Below, one piece after another: positions 52,966 through 62,715 of a stretch of DNA of 64,000 nucleotides; position 1 is the first letter of the stretch, and the number at the start of each line of letters is the position of its first letter. The notes beneath the pieces were generated by a model. The model ran no database searches and had not been told where the DNA came from. It saw only the letters and a program-made list of their open reading frames with translations. Source of the DNA: CAVZXS01 sp963779325 (GTDB lineage Bacteria; Bacteroidota; Bacteroidia; Chitinophagales; Chitinophagaceae); contig CAVZXS010000011.1 of the NCBI GenBank assembly GCA_963779325.1, positions 741,351 to 805,350 of the forward strand, written 5' to 3'. Both the position numbers and the translations under genes were made by a program.

Positions 52966-53974
52966 GTGAAGTATATTTTTTTAAAATTACTGAATCAAGA
53001 TGGTAGAACACTATCCTTGGTTGGGTATTTTTTAAATGAACGGAAATTTCTTTTGCTGCAGCAAGCACTTCGTCATAGTTACTTTTTTCATCCCGCAACA
53101 TATCGCCCGCTAAAAAACTATAACTTGCAATATTTGCATCTTGAGTAAATGAATACCGATTCCCTGATAGTTTAACCGCGGAATTATTCTGCAGGGAATC
53201 ATCGAACAGGTTTTGAATTAAACCTGCGTAATTATTATTACGAAACAGCACTTTCCATTCAAACAGCGGCAGGGCGATATCCATCGGCAGCGGGTAAGCG
53301 GATAACGACCGGATATATTTTTTTAACTCCGTCGTTTTTATAATTGAGTTATCTGTGGCGGGGTTTTTTAAATTACCCATATTATAGCACATCAACAAAC
53401 CTTTATCTACCGGCGGTATACCGGTTTTATCAGCATACTTAAGTTGGTACAATCGTATGGTAGCGGAAAGCTTTTTGTTTTTAAGAAAAGAATGTTTTTT
53501 TATTTCTTCCAATAAATAAAAATAATTGCCCTTGGTAGCGGCTGTCCAGTCGCAGTCAATTTGCACTTCGGGTACCTTATTTATTGAAAACGAAGAACAT
53601 GTTTTTTGAATAAGGCTGATAATATTATCCGCCAGCCGTGCAACGCCGGCAGCATCCAATCGTTTTACCGTTTCATTGGTAATAAATACCGTGGGAATAA
53701 CGGTCAATGATGTATCCGGGTTTTCGGAAAATTGTATTTGCCCCGCGGGCAGTTCCCGGTTCAGGTTCTCATCCCAATCGATATCAAAAAAACGAATGTA
53801 AAGTGTTTTGGTTTTAAGCGAATCCAAATGTGCTTTTTCAAAATCATTTAACCGGTAATTGGTTTTCCAGTAATAAAAGCCCGGTTCTATGAAACGTTGT
53901 TCCTTTGGCGTTCTGCCGCACCCGCCGGCACATAATATATATGCAGTGACTAAAAAAAGAAATGCTGATCTCAT
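52931..53974 (-). CDS. Lipoprotein of unknown function paired with the TPR protein
   Basis: A 347-residue protein with a clear lipobox (MRSAFLFLVTAYILCAGGC, Cys19). The mature part looks like an alpha/beta barrel: TKTLYIRFFDIDWDENLNRE, VPEVQIDCDWTAATKGNYFY, GLLMCYNMGN and YPLPMDIALPLFEWKV resemble successive barrel strands of glycosidase-like proteins. I cannot assign catalytic residues with confidence. Its end overlaps the TPR gene by 35 bp. A sugar-related or cell-surface function is a guess. Confidence 0.65.
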   Translation of the reverse strand: MRSAFLFLVTAYILCAGGCGRTPKEQRFIEPGFYYWKTNYRLNDFEKAHLDSLKTKTLYIRFFDIDWDENLNRELPAGQIQFSENPDTSLTVIPTVFITNETVKRLDAAGVARLADNIISLIQKTCSSFSINKVPEVQIDCDWTAATKGNYFYLLEEIKKHSFLKNKKLSATIRLYQLKYADKTGIPPVDKGLLMCYNMGNLKNPATDNSIIKTTELKKYIRSLSAYPLPMDIALPLFEWKVLFRNNNYAGLIQNLFDDSLQNNSAVKLSGNRYSFTQDANIASYSFLAGDMLRDEKSNYDEVLAAAKEISVHLKNTQPRIVFYHLDSVILKKYTSHELQTVFNCFR

Positions 53975-54105
53975 AAATTAAAAGTAAAAATAAATAATAA
54001 GAGATAGCAATCGTTTGCGGTGATTAAAATTCAAATATTTACATCTTCGGGCTATCATTATACGGCTAACATAATTTATCTTTCATCCCAAACTCACGAT
54101 TGCTT

Positions 54106-55854
54106 ATGACTGTAACTAAACCCCGGCTCAGCTTTTTGCAAATAATTAATATGAATCTCGGGTTTTTCGGGATCCAATATAGTTTTGGTTTGCAACAAAG
54201 TGCGGTGAACCCAATATATGATTTTTTGGGAGCCAGCCCCGATCAAATTCCTTTATTAAACCTGGCAGGTCCTCTTACCGGTTTAGTTATTCAACCTATT
54301 ATCGGCGCATTGAGTGATAAAACCTGGCATCCAAAATACGGAAGAAGAAAACCGTACTTTTTTATCGGAGCTATTCTTTGCAGTATTGCATTATTCTTTT
54401 TCCCGTTCAGCAGTGCATTATGGATGGCTGTAGGATTATTATGGATTTTAGATATTGGCAACAATACCGCCATGGAGCCTTACAGGGCTTTTGTTGCGGA
54501 CAAGCTGGATCCTAAACAGCAAGCTACCGGTTTTCAGGCACAAAGTTTTTTTACAGGGCTTGGACAAACATTGGCCAACTTATCATTACTGTTTTTTCCA
54601 ATCGTTTTCCTGGGCAAAACCGGCAAGCTTCCTAACTGGGTATTTGCTTCGTTTATACTGGGCGCCATTTGTTCCGTAGCCACTGTTTGGTGGAGCATGA
54701 AAACAACACCTGAAATTCCACCTGCAGAAGAAGAGATAAAAGAAATTAATGAATATAATAAAGACAAGCCTCACCCGGTCATTCAAATATTGGGTGTATT
54801 AATCGCAGTAGCCATTGGCCCTTTAGCCATTTGGTATGCTTTAGAAAATGTAGTTAATTCTGAAGTATTAAGTATTTCCATATTACCCATTTGTTTTTTA
54901 TGGGTAAGTTTTTTATATATCATTATCAAAAAATTCCCCGATAATAAATTGGTGAAGATTTTAAAAGGTGTACTTACGCCCTTTTTGGAAATTGCCGAAA
55001 CTATTAAAACCATGCCAAAGATAATGTGGATGCTGGCATTGGTGTATTTATTTCAGTGGTATGCACTTTTTTGTTATTGGCAAAATTCTTCTAAGGCCGT
55101 TGCACAAAATGCATATGGCTGGCAGTATAAAAAATTATCGCCTGCTGAAGACAGCATTATGAACAGCTATGCAAAATTTAAAAAAGGAATAAAAGAATAT
55201 GCAGTTGCCAATAAATTAAATGAAAAGGAGGTGCTGAAAGATGATATGACCGCTGTGGCTGTTTATTCAGCCTGGAAAGATAAAGTATCGCCTGAAGGTA
55301 TAAATGACTCTAATCTTGCAGCAATTGATGTTATTGATATAAATAACAGGAAATATGAAAAAGCGGTTTCAAAAACAGGCGGCATAAACGGATGGTATAA
55401 TATTGTAACATTTTTAGTAGCCTTTGGTTTGGTTTGGCTGGCCCGAAAGATAAGTGCGAAGTATGTTCACTTCATTTGTTTATTGCTGGCAGGTATTGGT
55501 TTCATTGTCTTCTCGCAGGTACATCAAATCAGCTTGTTTTATGTAGCCATTACCGGTTTTGGTATTGGCTGGGCCAGTATGATGGGCATACCCTATTTAA
55601 TGGTGGTGAGTGATATACCAAAAGAAAAGTACGGCGTGTTTATGGGTATCATTAATATGATGATTGTAATACCTATGTTTATTCAGACTACCACATTTGG
55701 CTATGTAATGAAACATTTCTTAAATAATGATGCTGCCAAAGCCATATTATTCGCCGGCGCTTTATTATTAATTGCGGCGATATGTACTTTATTTATTAAA
55801 CAAAAAAAAATACCCGGTGATATCGCATTACATGCGGCGCCCCCCGGTCATTGA
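54106..55854 (+). CDS. SLC45-type MFS sugar transporter (sucrose/maltose-like)
   Basis: The ATG at 54106 gives 582 residues. About twelve helices are present. N-terminal segments NMNLGFFGIQYSFGLQQSAV, PIIGALSDKTWHPKYGRRKP (RxGRRxP loop) and DIGNNTAMEPYRAFVADKLD are typical of the SLC45/GPH-like disaccharide-proton symporters. A ~100-residue hydrophilic insertion lies between helices 7 and 8 (NAYGWQYKKLSPAEDSIMNS). It heads a run with a GH13 enzyme, a sugar kinase and an amylosucrase-like protein, so import of a glucose-containing disaccharide such as sucrose, maltose or trehalose is likely. Confidence 0.9.
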   Translation: MTVTKPRLSFLQIINMNLGFFGIQYSFGLQQSAVNPIYDFLGASPDQIPLLNLAGPLTGLVIQPIIGALSDKTWHPKYGRRKPYFFIGAILCSIALFFFPFSSALWMAVGLLWILDIGNNTAMEPYRAFVADKLDPKQQATGFQAQSFFTGLGQTLANLSLLFFPIVFLGKTGKLPNWVFASFILGAICSVATVWWSMKTTPEIPPAEEEIKEINEYNKDKPHPVIQILGVLIAVAIGPLAIWYALENVVNSEVLSISILPICFLWVSFLYIIIKKFPDNKLVKILKGVLTPFLEIAETIKTMPKIMWMLALVYLFQWYALFCYWQNSSKAVAQNAYGWQYKKLSPAEDSIMNSYAKFKKGIKEYAVANKLNEKEVLKDDMTAVAVYSAWKDKVSPEGINDSNLAAIDVIDINNRKYEKAVSKTGGINGWYNIVTFLVAFGLVWLARKISAKYVHFICLLLAGIGFIVFSQVHQISLFYVAITGFGIGWASMMGIPYLMVVSDIPKEKYGVFMGIINMMIVIPMFIQTTTFGYVMKHFLNNDAAKAILFAGALLLIAAICTLFIKQKKIPGDIALHAAPPGH

Positions 55855-55879
55855 TAACCTGTTCAAAAATTGAGTGAAT

Positions 55880-57655
55880 ATGAAAAATGTTTCTCTGTTT
55901 ATTATTGCAGCTTTTTTTCTTTTTTCCTGCAAAACAAAATCTAAACCGGCTGAGAATACAAACGGGCCCGGTACAAAAACCAAATGGTGGAAAGAAGCCG
56001 TTATCTATCAACTCTATCCCCGCAGTTTCCGGGATAGTAACGGCGATGGTGTGGGAGATTTAAAAGGCATCACGCAGCGGTTAGATTATTTACAAAGCTT
56101 AGGTATTGACGCTATTTGGTTAAATCCTATTTGCGCAAGCCCCAATGATGATAATGGCTACGACATCAGCGATTATAAAGCCATCATGAAAGAAATGGGT
56201 ACGATGGCCGACTTTGATGAAATGCTTGCGGGTATGAAAAAACGAAACATCAAATTGGTTATGGATTTGGTAGTTAACCACAGCAGCGATGAGCATGAAT
56301 GGTTTAAAGGAGCAAAGAGCAGCCGCGATAATAAATACAGGAATTACTATCATTGGTGGCCTGCCGAAAAAGGTACACCGCCTCATCGCTATAGTTTGTT
56401 TGATGAAAATGCAGATGCATGGAAATTTGACAGCACTACTAATAGCTATTACCTGCATTACTTCAGCCGCAAACAACCGGATTTAAATTGGGAAAACCCG
56501 GCACTGAGAAATGAAATGTATGACATTATGAAATTTTGGTTAGATAAAGGCGTTAGCGGTTTCCGGTTAGATGCTTTCCCTTTTATGGCAAAAGATACAA
56601 GCTGGCCTGAGAAACCAAAAGATTTTACCAATGAACAATATATACGATACTATGGTGCCGATGAAAAAGTGCATAGCTACTTAAAGGAGATGAATGAAAA
56701 AGTATTGAGTAAATACGAAGATGTTTATACGGTTGGTGAAGGCGGTGTAATACCCTTCAGTAAAATGATGGATTATGTAAGTGAAGACAGGAACGAGCTG
56801 AACACATTGTATCATGATGAACTGGCCAATGCATGGGGTCGGGACACATTTGATGAAGGCGAGTATAAAGTAGGCCGTAATAATTTATTGGGTGTAAAAC
56901 AAATAGTAAGCAAGTGGGATGAGAACTTCGCAACGAAAGGGTGGAACACCTGGTTCTTTACCAATCACGATCACAGCCGTGCTGTAAGTAAGTTTGGCAA
57001 TGATGCGCCTGAATACAGGGATGCAAGCGCCAAAATGCTTTTTACTTTTTTATTAACGCAAAGGGCTTTGCCTTATTTGTACAATGGCGACGAAATCGGC
57101 ATGACTAATATCCGTTTTAAAAACATAGAACAGTACAACGATTTGCAAACAAGGAACAGGTATTATATTGCTTTAAAAGAAAGTAAAGAAACGGCGGCAG
57201 CTTATTTGCAAATGCAGGCAGACCTGAGCAGGGATAATAGTCGTACGCCAATGCAATGGGATGCAACTGCCAATGCAGGTTTTACAACAGGCAAACCTTG
57301 GTTGCCGGTTAATGAAAATTATAAAACAACTACCAATGTATCTGTGCAGGATACTGCCGACAATTCCATTTTAAATTTTGTGCGCAAAATGATTAAGCTG
57401 CGCAAAGACAATAAAGATGTATTGGTATATGGTAAATACACATTATTGGATAAAGACAATAAAGATGTATATACCTATACAAGAGAAGCAGCCGGCAAAA
57501 AATTTTTGATCATATTAAATTTTACAAAAAATAATGCTGCTGTTGAAACAGGATTGGATTTGAGTAAAGCAAAAGTTTTACTGACTAATTATCCTGCTGC
57601 TTCAACCGGTGGTACATTGAAAGCATATGAAGCGGTGATTTATGAAATAAAATAA
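55880..57655 (+). CDS. GH13 alpha-glucosidase-type lipoprotein
   Basis: The ATG at 55880 gives 591 residues; a GTG two codons upstream is an alternative. The lipobox LFSC (Cys17) predicts a lipoprotein. The GH13 barrel is complete: WWKEAVIYQLYPRSFRDSNG, DLVVNHSS, nucleophile D231 in GFRLDAFPF, acid/base E287 in TVGEGG, and HD at ~363-364 in FFTNHDHSRAV. The features resemble oligo-1,6-glucosidase and alpha-glucosidase subfamilies. It would release glucose from alpha-glucosides in the periplasm or at the surface. It starts 25 bp after the SLC45 gene. Confidence 0.93.
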   Translation: MKNVSLFIIAAFFLFSCKTKSKPAENTNGPGTKTKWWKEAVIYQLYPRSFRDSNGDGVGDLKGITQRLDYLQSLGIDAIWLNPICASPNDDNGYDISDYKAIMKEMGTMADFDEMLAGMKKRNIKLVMDLVVNHSSDEHEWFKGAKSSRDNKYRNYYHWWPAEKGTPPHRYSLFDENADAWKFDSTTNSYYLHYFSRKQPDLNWENPALRNEMYDIMKFWLDKGVSGFRLDAFPFMAKDTSWPEKPKDFTNEQYIRYYGADEKVHSYLKEMNEKVLSKYEDVYTVGEGGVIPFSKMMDYVSEDRNELNTLYHDELANAWGRDTFDEGEYKVGRNNLLGVKQIVSKWDENFATKGWNTWFFTNHDHSRAVSKFGNDAPEYRDASAKMLFTFLLTQRALPYLYNGDEIGMTNIRFKNIEQYNDLQTRNRYYIALKESKETAAAYLQMQADLSRDNSRTPMQWDATANAGFTTGKPWLPVNENYKTTTNVSVQDTADNSILNFVRKMIKLRKDNKDVLVYGKYTLLDKDNKDVYTYTREAAGKKFLIILNFTKNNAAVETGLDLSKAKVLLTNYPAASTGGTLKAYEAVIYEIK

Positions 57656-57679
57656 CTAATAAAATAATCAGGCTCTAAG

Positions 57680-57712
57680 CCCCTCTCCATGGGAGAGGGG
57701 TTGGGGTGAGGC
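57680..57712. repeat. Solo palindromic end of the DUF559 element family
   Basis: CCCCTCTCC (57680-57688)/GGAGAGGGG (57692-57700) followed by TTGGGGTGAGGC (57701-57712). The leuS element ends GGAGAGGGGTTAGGGGTGAGGC, so the two agree at all but one or two positions. It forms the 5' untranslated region of the VOC gene, one base before its ATG. Confidence 0.85.
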
Positions 57713-57713
57713 C

Positions 57714-58124
57714 ATGAACTTAAAACTAAACCATATTCAGCATATCGGCATCCCCGTTACGGATATAAAAATATCGGAAGCGTTTTATGAACAATTAGGT
57801 TTTAAAAATGTAATGCACAGTTCTTTTGATTACAACGGAGGGAAAGGAAAAGTCGCCATGATGAAGCTGAATGAAATAATTATTGAATTATACCAAATGC
57901 CCGAAAATGAATTAAAAGAAATCAGAGAAAGAAAAAACGGGCATATCGACCACATCGCTTTTGATGTAGATGATATTGAGGAAACTTTTAAAAAATTGAA
58001 ACAAGCTTCATTTAATATTTTAGAAGAAACCCCTGTGTTTCTTTCATTCTGGAAAAAAGGCTGTAAATATTTTAATATAACAGGACCTGACGGAGAGCGG
58101 TTGGAGTTTAATCAAATTTTATAA
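57714..58124 (+). CDS. VOC-family (glyoxalase-like) protein
   Basis: A 136-residue vicinal-oxygen-chelate protein with paired beta-alpha-beta-beta-beta modules: LNHIQHIGIPVTDIKISEAF (first metal His), IIIELYQMP (Glu), HIDHIAFDVDDIEETFKKL (second His) and DGERLEFNQIL (final Glu). The four ligand positions of glyoxalase I are conserved, so a metal enzyme such as a lactoylglutathione lyase-like or epimerase-like member is possible. A mobile-type palindrome directly precedes the ATG. Confidence 0.88.
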   Translation: MNLKLNHIQHIGIPVTDIKISEAFYEQLGFKNVMHSSFDYNGGKGKVAMMKLNEIIIELYQMPENELKEIRERKNGHIDHIAFDVDDIEETFKKLKQASFNILEETPVFLSFWKKGCKYFNITGPDGERLEFNQIL

Positions 58125-58129
58125 CTAAA

Positions 58130-58146
58130 ATTCCCCTTTGGGGGCC
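58130..58146. repeat. Short palindrome TTCCCC-TTTG-GGGGCC before the sugar kinase
   Basis: CCCC (58133-58136) faces GGGG (58140-58144) six bases after the VOC stop and 7 bp before the kinase ATG. It resembles the CCCCCC-AA-GGGGGG palindrome within leuS (32305-32331). Confidence 0.5.
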
Positions 58147-58152
58147 ACATGC

Positions 58153-59106
58153 ATGGGTAAAATACTTTGTATAGGAGAGGCGCTGATAGATATGATTTGT
58201 ACCGATACGGGCAAACCATTATCTGATGGAGAAAATTTTTTAAAGAAACCCGGCGGCGCTCCTACCAATGTAGCCGCAGCTATTGCCGCATTGGGCGGCG
58301 ATGTGGAATTGGCTGCCAAAGTCGGTACCGATCCTTTCGGTAAACATTTGATTGATGTAATGCAATCTTTCGGTGTATCAACAAAATTTGTTTTTCAGGA
58401 CCCCGCATTTTTTACCACGTTTGCTTTTGTATCATTAATGGAAAACGGCGAACGTGATTTTTATTTTAACCGCGGCGCCGACGGGCAATTGAACAGTAAT
58501 GAAATTGATACCATCAACCTCGAAGAAATTTCTATCGTTCATTTCGGATCTGCTACCGGTTTTTTGCCGGGTCCTTTGCAGGATGCTTATTTAAGTTTAT
58601 TGCAAAAATCATTAAGGCGTGATATGCTGATCAGCTTCGATCCTAATTACCGGCAGTTACTTTTTCAAAATGATAAGCAATCGTTTATTGATCAATCGAA
58701 ACATTTTTTAAAAAACTGCCATTTTTTTAAAGTAAGTGATGAAGAAGCGCTGATGCTTACCGGCAAAGAAACAGTGGAAGAAGCCGCCGCGGATTTTCTG
58801 CAAAACACCAAAGCGGTGTTCGCCATTACCATTGGTAAAGAAGGTACACTGTTGGGTATAGACGGGAAAACTGAAATCGTACCCAGCATTGAAATAAAGC
58901 CGGTGGACACTACCGGTGCAGGTGATGCATTCGTAGGCGCTGTTTTATATCAATTAAATAAAAAATCGTTTGAAGAAATAAAAGCTATGCAATTACCGGC
59001 ATGGAGAGAAATAATTTTAAACGCCAACAAAGCCGGTGCAAGAACCTGTGAGTATATGGGAGCCATGGAAGCATTTAAACATTTGAGCAACAGAATTTTT
59101 TTATAG
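58153..59106 (+). CDS. PfkB-family sugar kinase (probable fructokinase)
   Basis: The ATG at 58153 (MGKILCIGEALIDMI) gives 317 residues. N-terminal signature GGAPTNVAAAIAALGGDVEL and C-terminal PfkB motif DTTGAGDAFVGAVLY (catalytic Asp in GAGD) are clear. The LGxxG substrate lid and FYFNRGADGQL fit fructokinase-like members. Its place before an amylosucrase-like gene, which releases fructose from sucrose, supports phosphorylation of fructose; ribose or 2-keto-3-deoxygluconate cannot be excluded. Confidence 0.88.
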   Translation: MGKILCIGEALIDMICTDTGKPLSDGENFLKKPGGAPTNVAAAIAALGGDVELAAKVGTDPFGKHLIDVMQSFGVSTKFVFQDPAFFTTFAFVSLMENGERDFYFNRGADGQLNSNEIDTINLEEISIVHFGSATGFLPGPLQDAYLSLLQKSLRRDMLISFDPNYRQLLFQNDKQSFIDQSKHFLKNCHFFKVSDEEALMLTGKETVEEAAADFLQNTKAVFAITIGKEGTLLGIDGKTEIVPSIEIKPVDTTGAGDAFVGAVLYQLNKKSFEEIKAMQLPAWREIILNANKAGARTCEYMGAMEAFKHLSNRIFL

Positions 59107-59118
59107 CATAACCACAGC

Positions 59119-61056
59119 ATGAGAAACTACGATTATCATAAACGCATCGAGGAAGTGTTGCATAAAACCGAAAACACCGGCAAAGAAAATCTGTTGCACA
59201 AAAGAATGGCGGCACATACCGACGCCATCTATTCATTGTATGCAGCAGTATACGGGCAGCACCCGAAAGGAGAAGCTAATTTTCCTAAATTAATTTCAAC
59301 AATTGCCGAAGCATTCACCCGTCGCGAAAAATCATTGAAAAAAAGAGATGAAGCGAAAGAAAAAAAAGGCAATTGGTTTTTGAGTAATGAAATTACCGGT
59401 ATGAGTTTATATGTTGACCGGTTTTGCGGCAATCTCAACAACCTCAGTAATAAATTAGATTATTTTAAAAAACTGGGTGTGAATTTTTTGCACCTGATGC
59501 CTGTGTTTGAAAGCCCCGAAGGTGAAAGCGACGGCGGTTATGCCGTTTCTGATTTTAGAAAAGTAGATAAGCGTTTCGGTACATTGGCCGATTTGGAAAA
59601 ATTAGAAAAGAAACTGCGCAAAGAAGATATGTACCTGATGATTGATATCGTACTCAATCATACTTCCCATCATCATGAATGGGCGGAGAAAGCCAGGAAG
59701 GGCGACAAGCACTATCAAGATTTTTTTTATATGTATGATAATCGCTACCTGCCCGACCAATTTGAGCAGTACATGCCGGAGATTTTTCCTGAAAGTTCGC
59801 CGGGCAGTTTTACGTATAATGAAGAGTGCGGCAAATGGGTAATGACTGTATTTCACGATTATCAATGGGATCTCAATTACAGCAACCCGGATGTTTTTAT
59901 CGCCATGTTGGAAAATATTTTTTTCTACGCCAATCTCGGTGTAGATATTTTGCGCATTGATGCGCCGGCATTTATTTGGAAACAAATAGGTACTACTTGT
60001 CAAAATTTACCCAAAGCCCATACATTGCTGCAACTGATAAAGCAATGCGTACAGTTAGCCACGCCCGGTATGGCATTACTGGGTGAAGCGATTGTAGCGC
60101 CGAAAGAAATTATAAATTATTTTGGCACGGGCGACTATACAGCTAAAGAATGTGATGTAGCATATGCAGCTACCAATATGGCATTGCAATGGGATGCATT
60201 GGCTACGGGCAATATAAAAGTAATGTATGCAGCGCAACATGAAATTCTGAGAAAACCTTTCGGCACTACCTGGATTACTTACACCCGCTGTCATGATGAT
60301 ATTGGATTGGGTTATGATGATTATATGATTGAAGCTGCCGGTTTTAATCCGTATGAACACAGAAGATTTTTGAAAGATTATTACAGCGGTAATTACAACG
60401 GCTCGCCGGCAACAGGCGCTTTATTCTCTGTAAATCCTAAAACACAGGATGCAAGAATCAGCGGTTCATTGGCCTCTTTGTGCGGTTTGGAAAAAGCATT
60501 GAAAGAAAATAACGAAAAGGCGATTGAGTTATCGGTAAGAAAAATCTTATTGATGCAGGCCCAGAGTTTTTTTACAGGCGGCATACCCATGCTTTTTTAC
60601 GGCGATGAAACGGGGCATATTAATGATTACTCTTATTTGAATGATAACGGCAAAAGCTATGATAACCGCTGGATGCATCGCCCCGTAATTGATTGGGATA
60701 AAACAGATGATATAGATAAGGAAGAAACTATTGAGCATCGCATTTTTTTTGCTACACAAAAATTAATTGCGCTAAGAAAAAAATTAACTGTAGTAGCGGA
60801 CTACAGCAATGTAACCTGGCTGACGCCGCACAATATTCATGTAGCCGGTTACCTGCGTGCATGGGATGATAAAAAATTATTTTGTCTTTACAATTACAGC
60901 GACAAACCTGCTTATGTAACCTGGTATACTTTTAGAGAACACGGAACAAGCGGTAAACTGTACGATCATTGGCATGAAAAAGAAATTATCATTGGCAATG
61001 ATAATGAGTACTTAGTTATAGAACCGTATGGTTTTTGTTTGTTGGAAGCGAGATAA
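59119..61056 (+). CDS. Amylosucrase-like GH13 enzyme
   Basis: A 645-residue protein without a signal peptide, so cytoplasmic. The N-terminal helical domain (1-~90) and the signature GMSLYVDRFCGNLNNLSNKL, FLHLMPVFESPEGESDGGYA and SDFRKVDKRFGTLADLE match amylosucrases (GH13_4). Catalytic residues are D281 in ILRIDAPAF, E323 in LLGEAIV, and D392/D393 in RCHDDIGLG. Amylosucrase splits sucrose, building alpha-1,4-glucan and releasing fructose; relatives hydrolyse or phosphorolyse sucrose. It follows the fructokinase by 12 bp, a coherent sucrose pathway. Confidence 0.88.
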   Translation: MRNYDYHKRIEEVLHKTENTGKENLLHKRMAAHTDAIYSLYAAVYGQHPKGEANFPKLISTIAEAFTRREKSLKKRDEAKEKKGNWFLSNEITGMSLYVDRFCGNLNNLSNKLDYFKKLGVNFLHLMPVFESPEGESDGGYAVSDFRKVDKRFGTLADLEKLEKKLRKEDMYLMIDIVLNHTSHHHEWAEKARKGDKHYQDFFYMYDNRYLPDQFEQYMPEIFPESSPGSFTYNEECGKWVMTVFHDYQWDLNYSNPDVFIAMLENIFFYANLGVDILRIDAPAFIWKQIGTTCQNLPKAHTLLQLIKQCVQLATPGMALLGEAIVAPKEIINYFGTGDYTAKECDVAYAATNMALQWDALATGNIKVMYAAQHEILRKPFGTTWITYTRCHDDIGLGYDDYMIEAAGFNPYEHRRFLKDYYSGNYNGSPATGALFSVNPKTQDARISGSLASLCGLEKALKENNEKAIELSVRKILLMQAQSFFTGGIPMLFYGDETGHINDYSYLNDNGKSYDNRWMHRPVIDWDKTDDIDKEETIEHRIFFATQKLIALRKKLTVVADYSNVTWLTPHNIHVAGYLRAWDDKKLFCLYNYSDKPAYVTWYTFREHGTSGKLYDHWHEKEIIIGNDNEYLVIEPYGFCLLEAR

Positions 61057-61113
61057 ATGTCTCATCGTGAATTATAGTAGATATAAAAAATCACTTGGAT
61101 ATTTACACAGAAT

Positions 61114-61186
61114 CTATGTGGTACTTTTTCTCACCACATAGCCACATAGTACACATTAGAAATACACACATAGAAATTCAATAGCA
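61114..61186. repeat. CACATAG-type dispersed repeat with hairpin
   Basis: CTATGTGGT (61114-61122) pairs with ACCACATAG (61133-61141), followed by CCACATAGTACACA, CACATAGAA and CAATAGCAC. The same series occurs at 39411-39525. It lies between the convergent amylosucrase and trehalase genes and may act as a transcript end. Confidence 0.7.
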
Positions 61187-61196
61187 CAGCACATTG

Positions 61197-62700
61197 TTAA
61201 TTCCCTTTTCCATATTTTTTTATCAGTGCAAGCAGTACGCCGTTCGTCCAGCCAAAACCATCTTGACCGGGATATTCGCCGCCGCCCGCTTCAAGTTTTG
61301 TATCTATCACATTATATTTTTCCATTAGTTTGCCGGTTCTTTTAAATACATCTTTGTTCAATTTAATCCATCGCTCCGCAATGTCTTTCGCCAATTCATT
61401 GTACCCGTAATTCTCCAATCCTCGTATCGCCATCCATTGCAGCGGCGCCCATCCGTTGGGTGCATCCCATTGCTGCCCGGTTAATACAGGTGTAGTAACA
61501 AGTCCGCCGGCGAATAAAAGTTTCTCCTGAATTTTTCCCGCAACTCTTTTCGCTTGCTTTTCATCAGCCACATTAAAAAAAAGCGGGAAGACGGTTGCTG
61601 CCGATAAATTAGTTTTTTTCTTTCCCACGATGACTATCATAATCTACATAGAATTTTTGCTCATCATCCCAACAATATTTTTGTATCGCAGCTTGTCTTT
61701 TTATCGCCAATGATTTATATTTCTCTTGTTCCCGGGTATTATTTTTCAATTGATACGCAGCTCCAATCATTTCTTCTAAGTGCAGCAGCAGGCAGTTCAA
61801 ATCAACGGGGACAATATCCGTTGTATGAATGCTTTCAAATGTTGCTCCGTCTTTAAACCAACGGCTGCTGAAGTCCCAACCTGATTCGGCGCCTGCACGC
61901 AAATGACGATAAATTATTTTATCACCCCGCTCTGATTGATGCGCCAATTCAACATCTTCCCTGTACGATTCAGGTCTTGGTGTATCGTTGGCATCCCAAT
62001 ACCTGTTCATTATTTCACCGTCGGGCATTTGCACTGTACGATGCTGATACTTGTTTTCTTCATTGAGTAGTTCTGCACCCGTCATCCAAAACTTATACTC
62101 CTTTTCCAACTGCGGCAAATACTTCGCTATTATATCTTCTCCTTTTTCTTCGCTTAATAATTTTACCATCAGTGAGAAAAAGGGAGGTTGCGAACGGCCA
62201 ATATAATAAGTGCGGTTACCATTGGGTATGTATCCAAGCGTATCAATTAAATGCGAAAAATTATTCACCATATTTTCAATCATATCAACCCTGCCCGAAG
62301 ACTGCAAGCCCAACATGGTAAAATAGCTGTCCCAATAATATATTTCACCAAAGCGTCCGCCGGGTACAATATAGGAATACGGCAAAGGAATTAATGAACC
62401 GCTCTCCTTATCGGGTTGTCGACTGAGTACCGTCCATAGTTGTTCAATATGCTGTTCAACAGGTTTTTGTTTGTCAGCAACGTAAGGAGCAGAAAAAATT
62501 ACAGGAAGATCAAAATGCTCAGCCAGAAAATCTTTCAGGTTAAGGCTCCGTTCATTTTTTTGCTGAATATATTTTTCATTTATTTCTTCCAATGAAAATT
62601 TAGGAATACAATCCACAAAGGTTTTACCATCCGGAAAAGCCTGCTGCATTTGTACATCTTCAAATAAAGGCTGCAGGTTAAAAATTTCGAGTTTGCTCAT
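61197..62700 (-). CDS. Trehalase (GH37), cytoplasmic type, one-base frameshift
   Basis: The joined product is about 500 residues with no signal peptide. Both trehalase signatures are present: PGGRFGEIYYWDSYF in the first part and QWDAPNGWAPLQ in the second. The (alpha/alpha)6 core includes ESGWDFSSRWFKDG, with the catalytic Asp expected there. The frame breaks near 61622, where FYVDYDSHRGKEKN-stop becomes ...HRGKKKTNLSAATVFPLFFN if one base is removed from a G/A run. It hydrolyses trehalose to glucose. An MFS carrier gene ends 15 bp upstream, so import and hydrolysis are probably coupled. The shift looks like a consensus error. Confidence 0.9.
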
Positions 62701-62715
62701 ATAGTTTATAAATTG

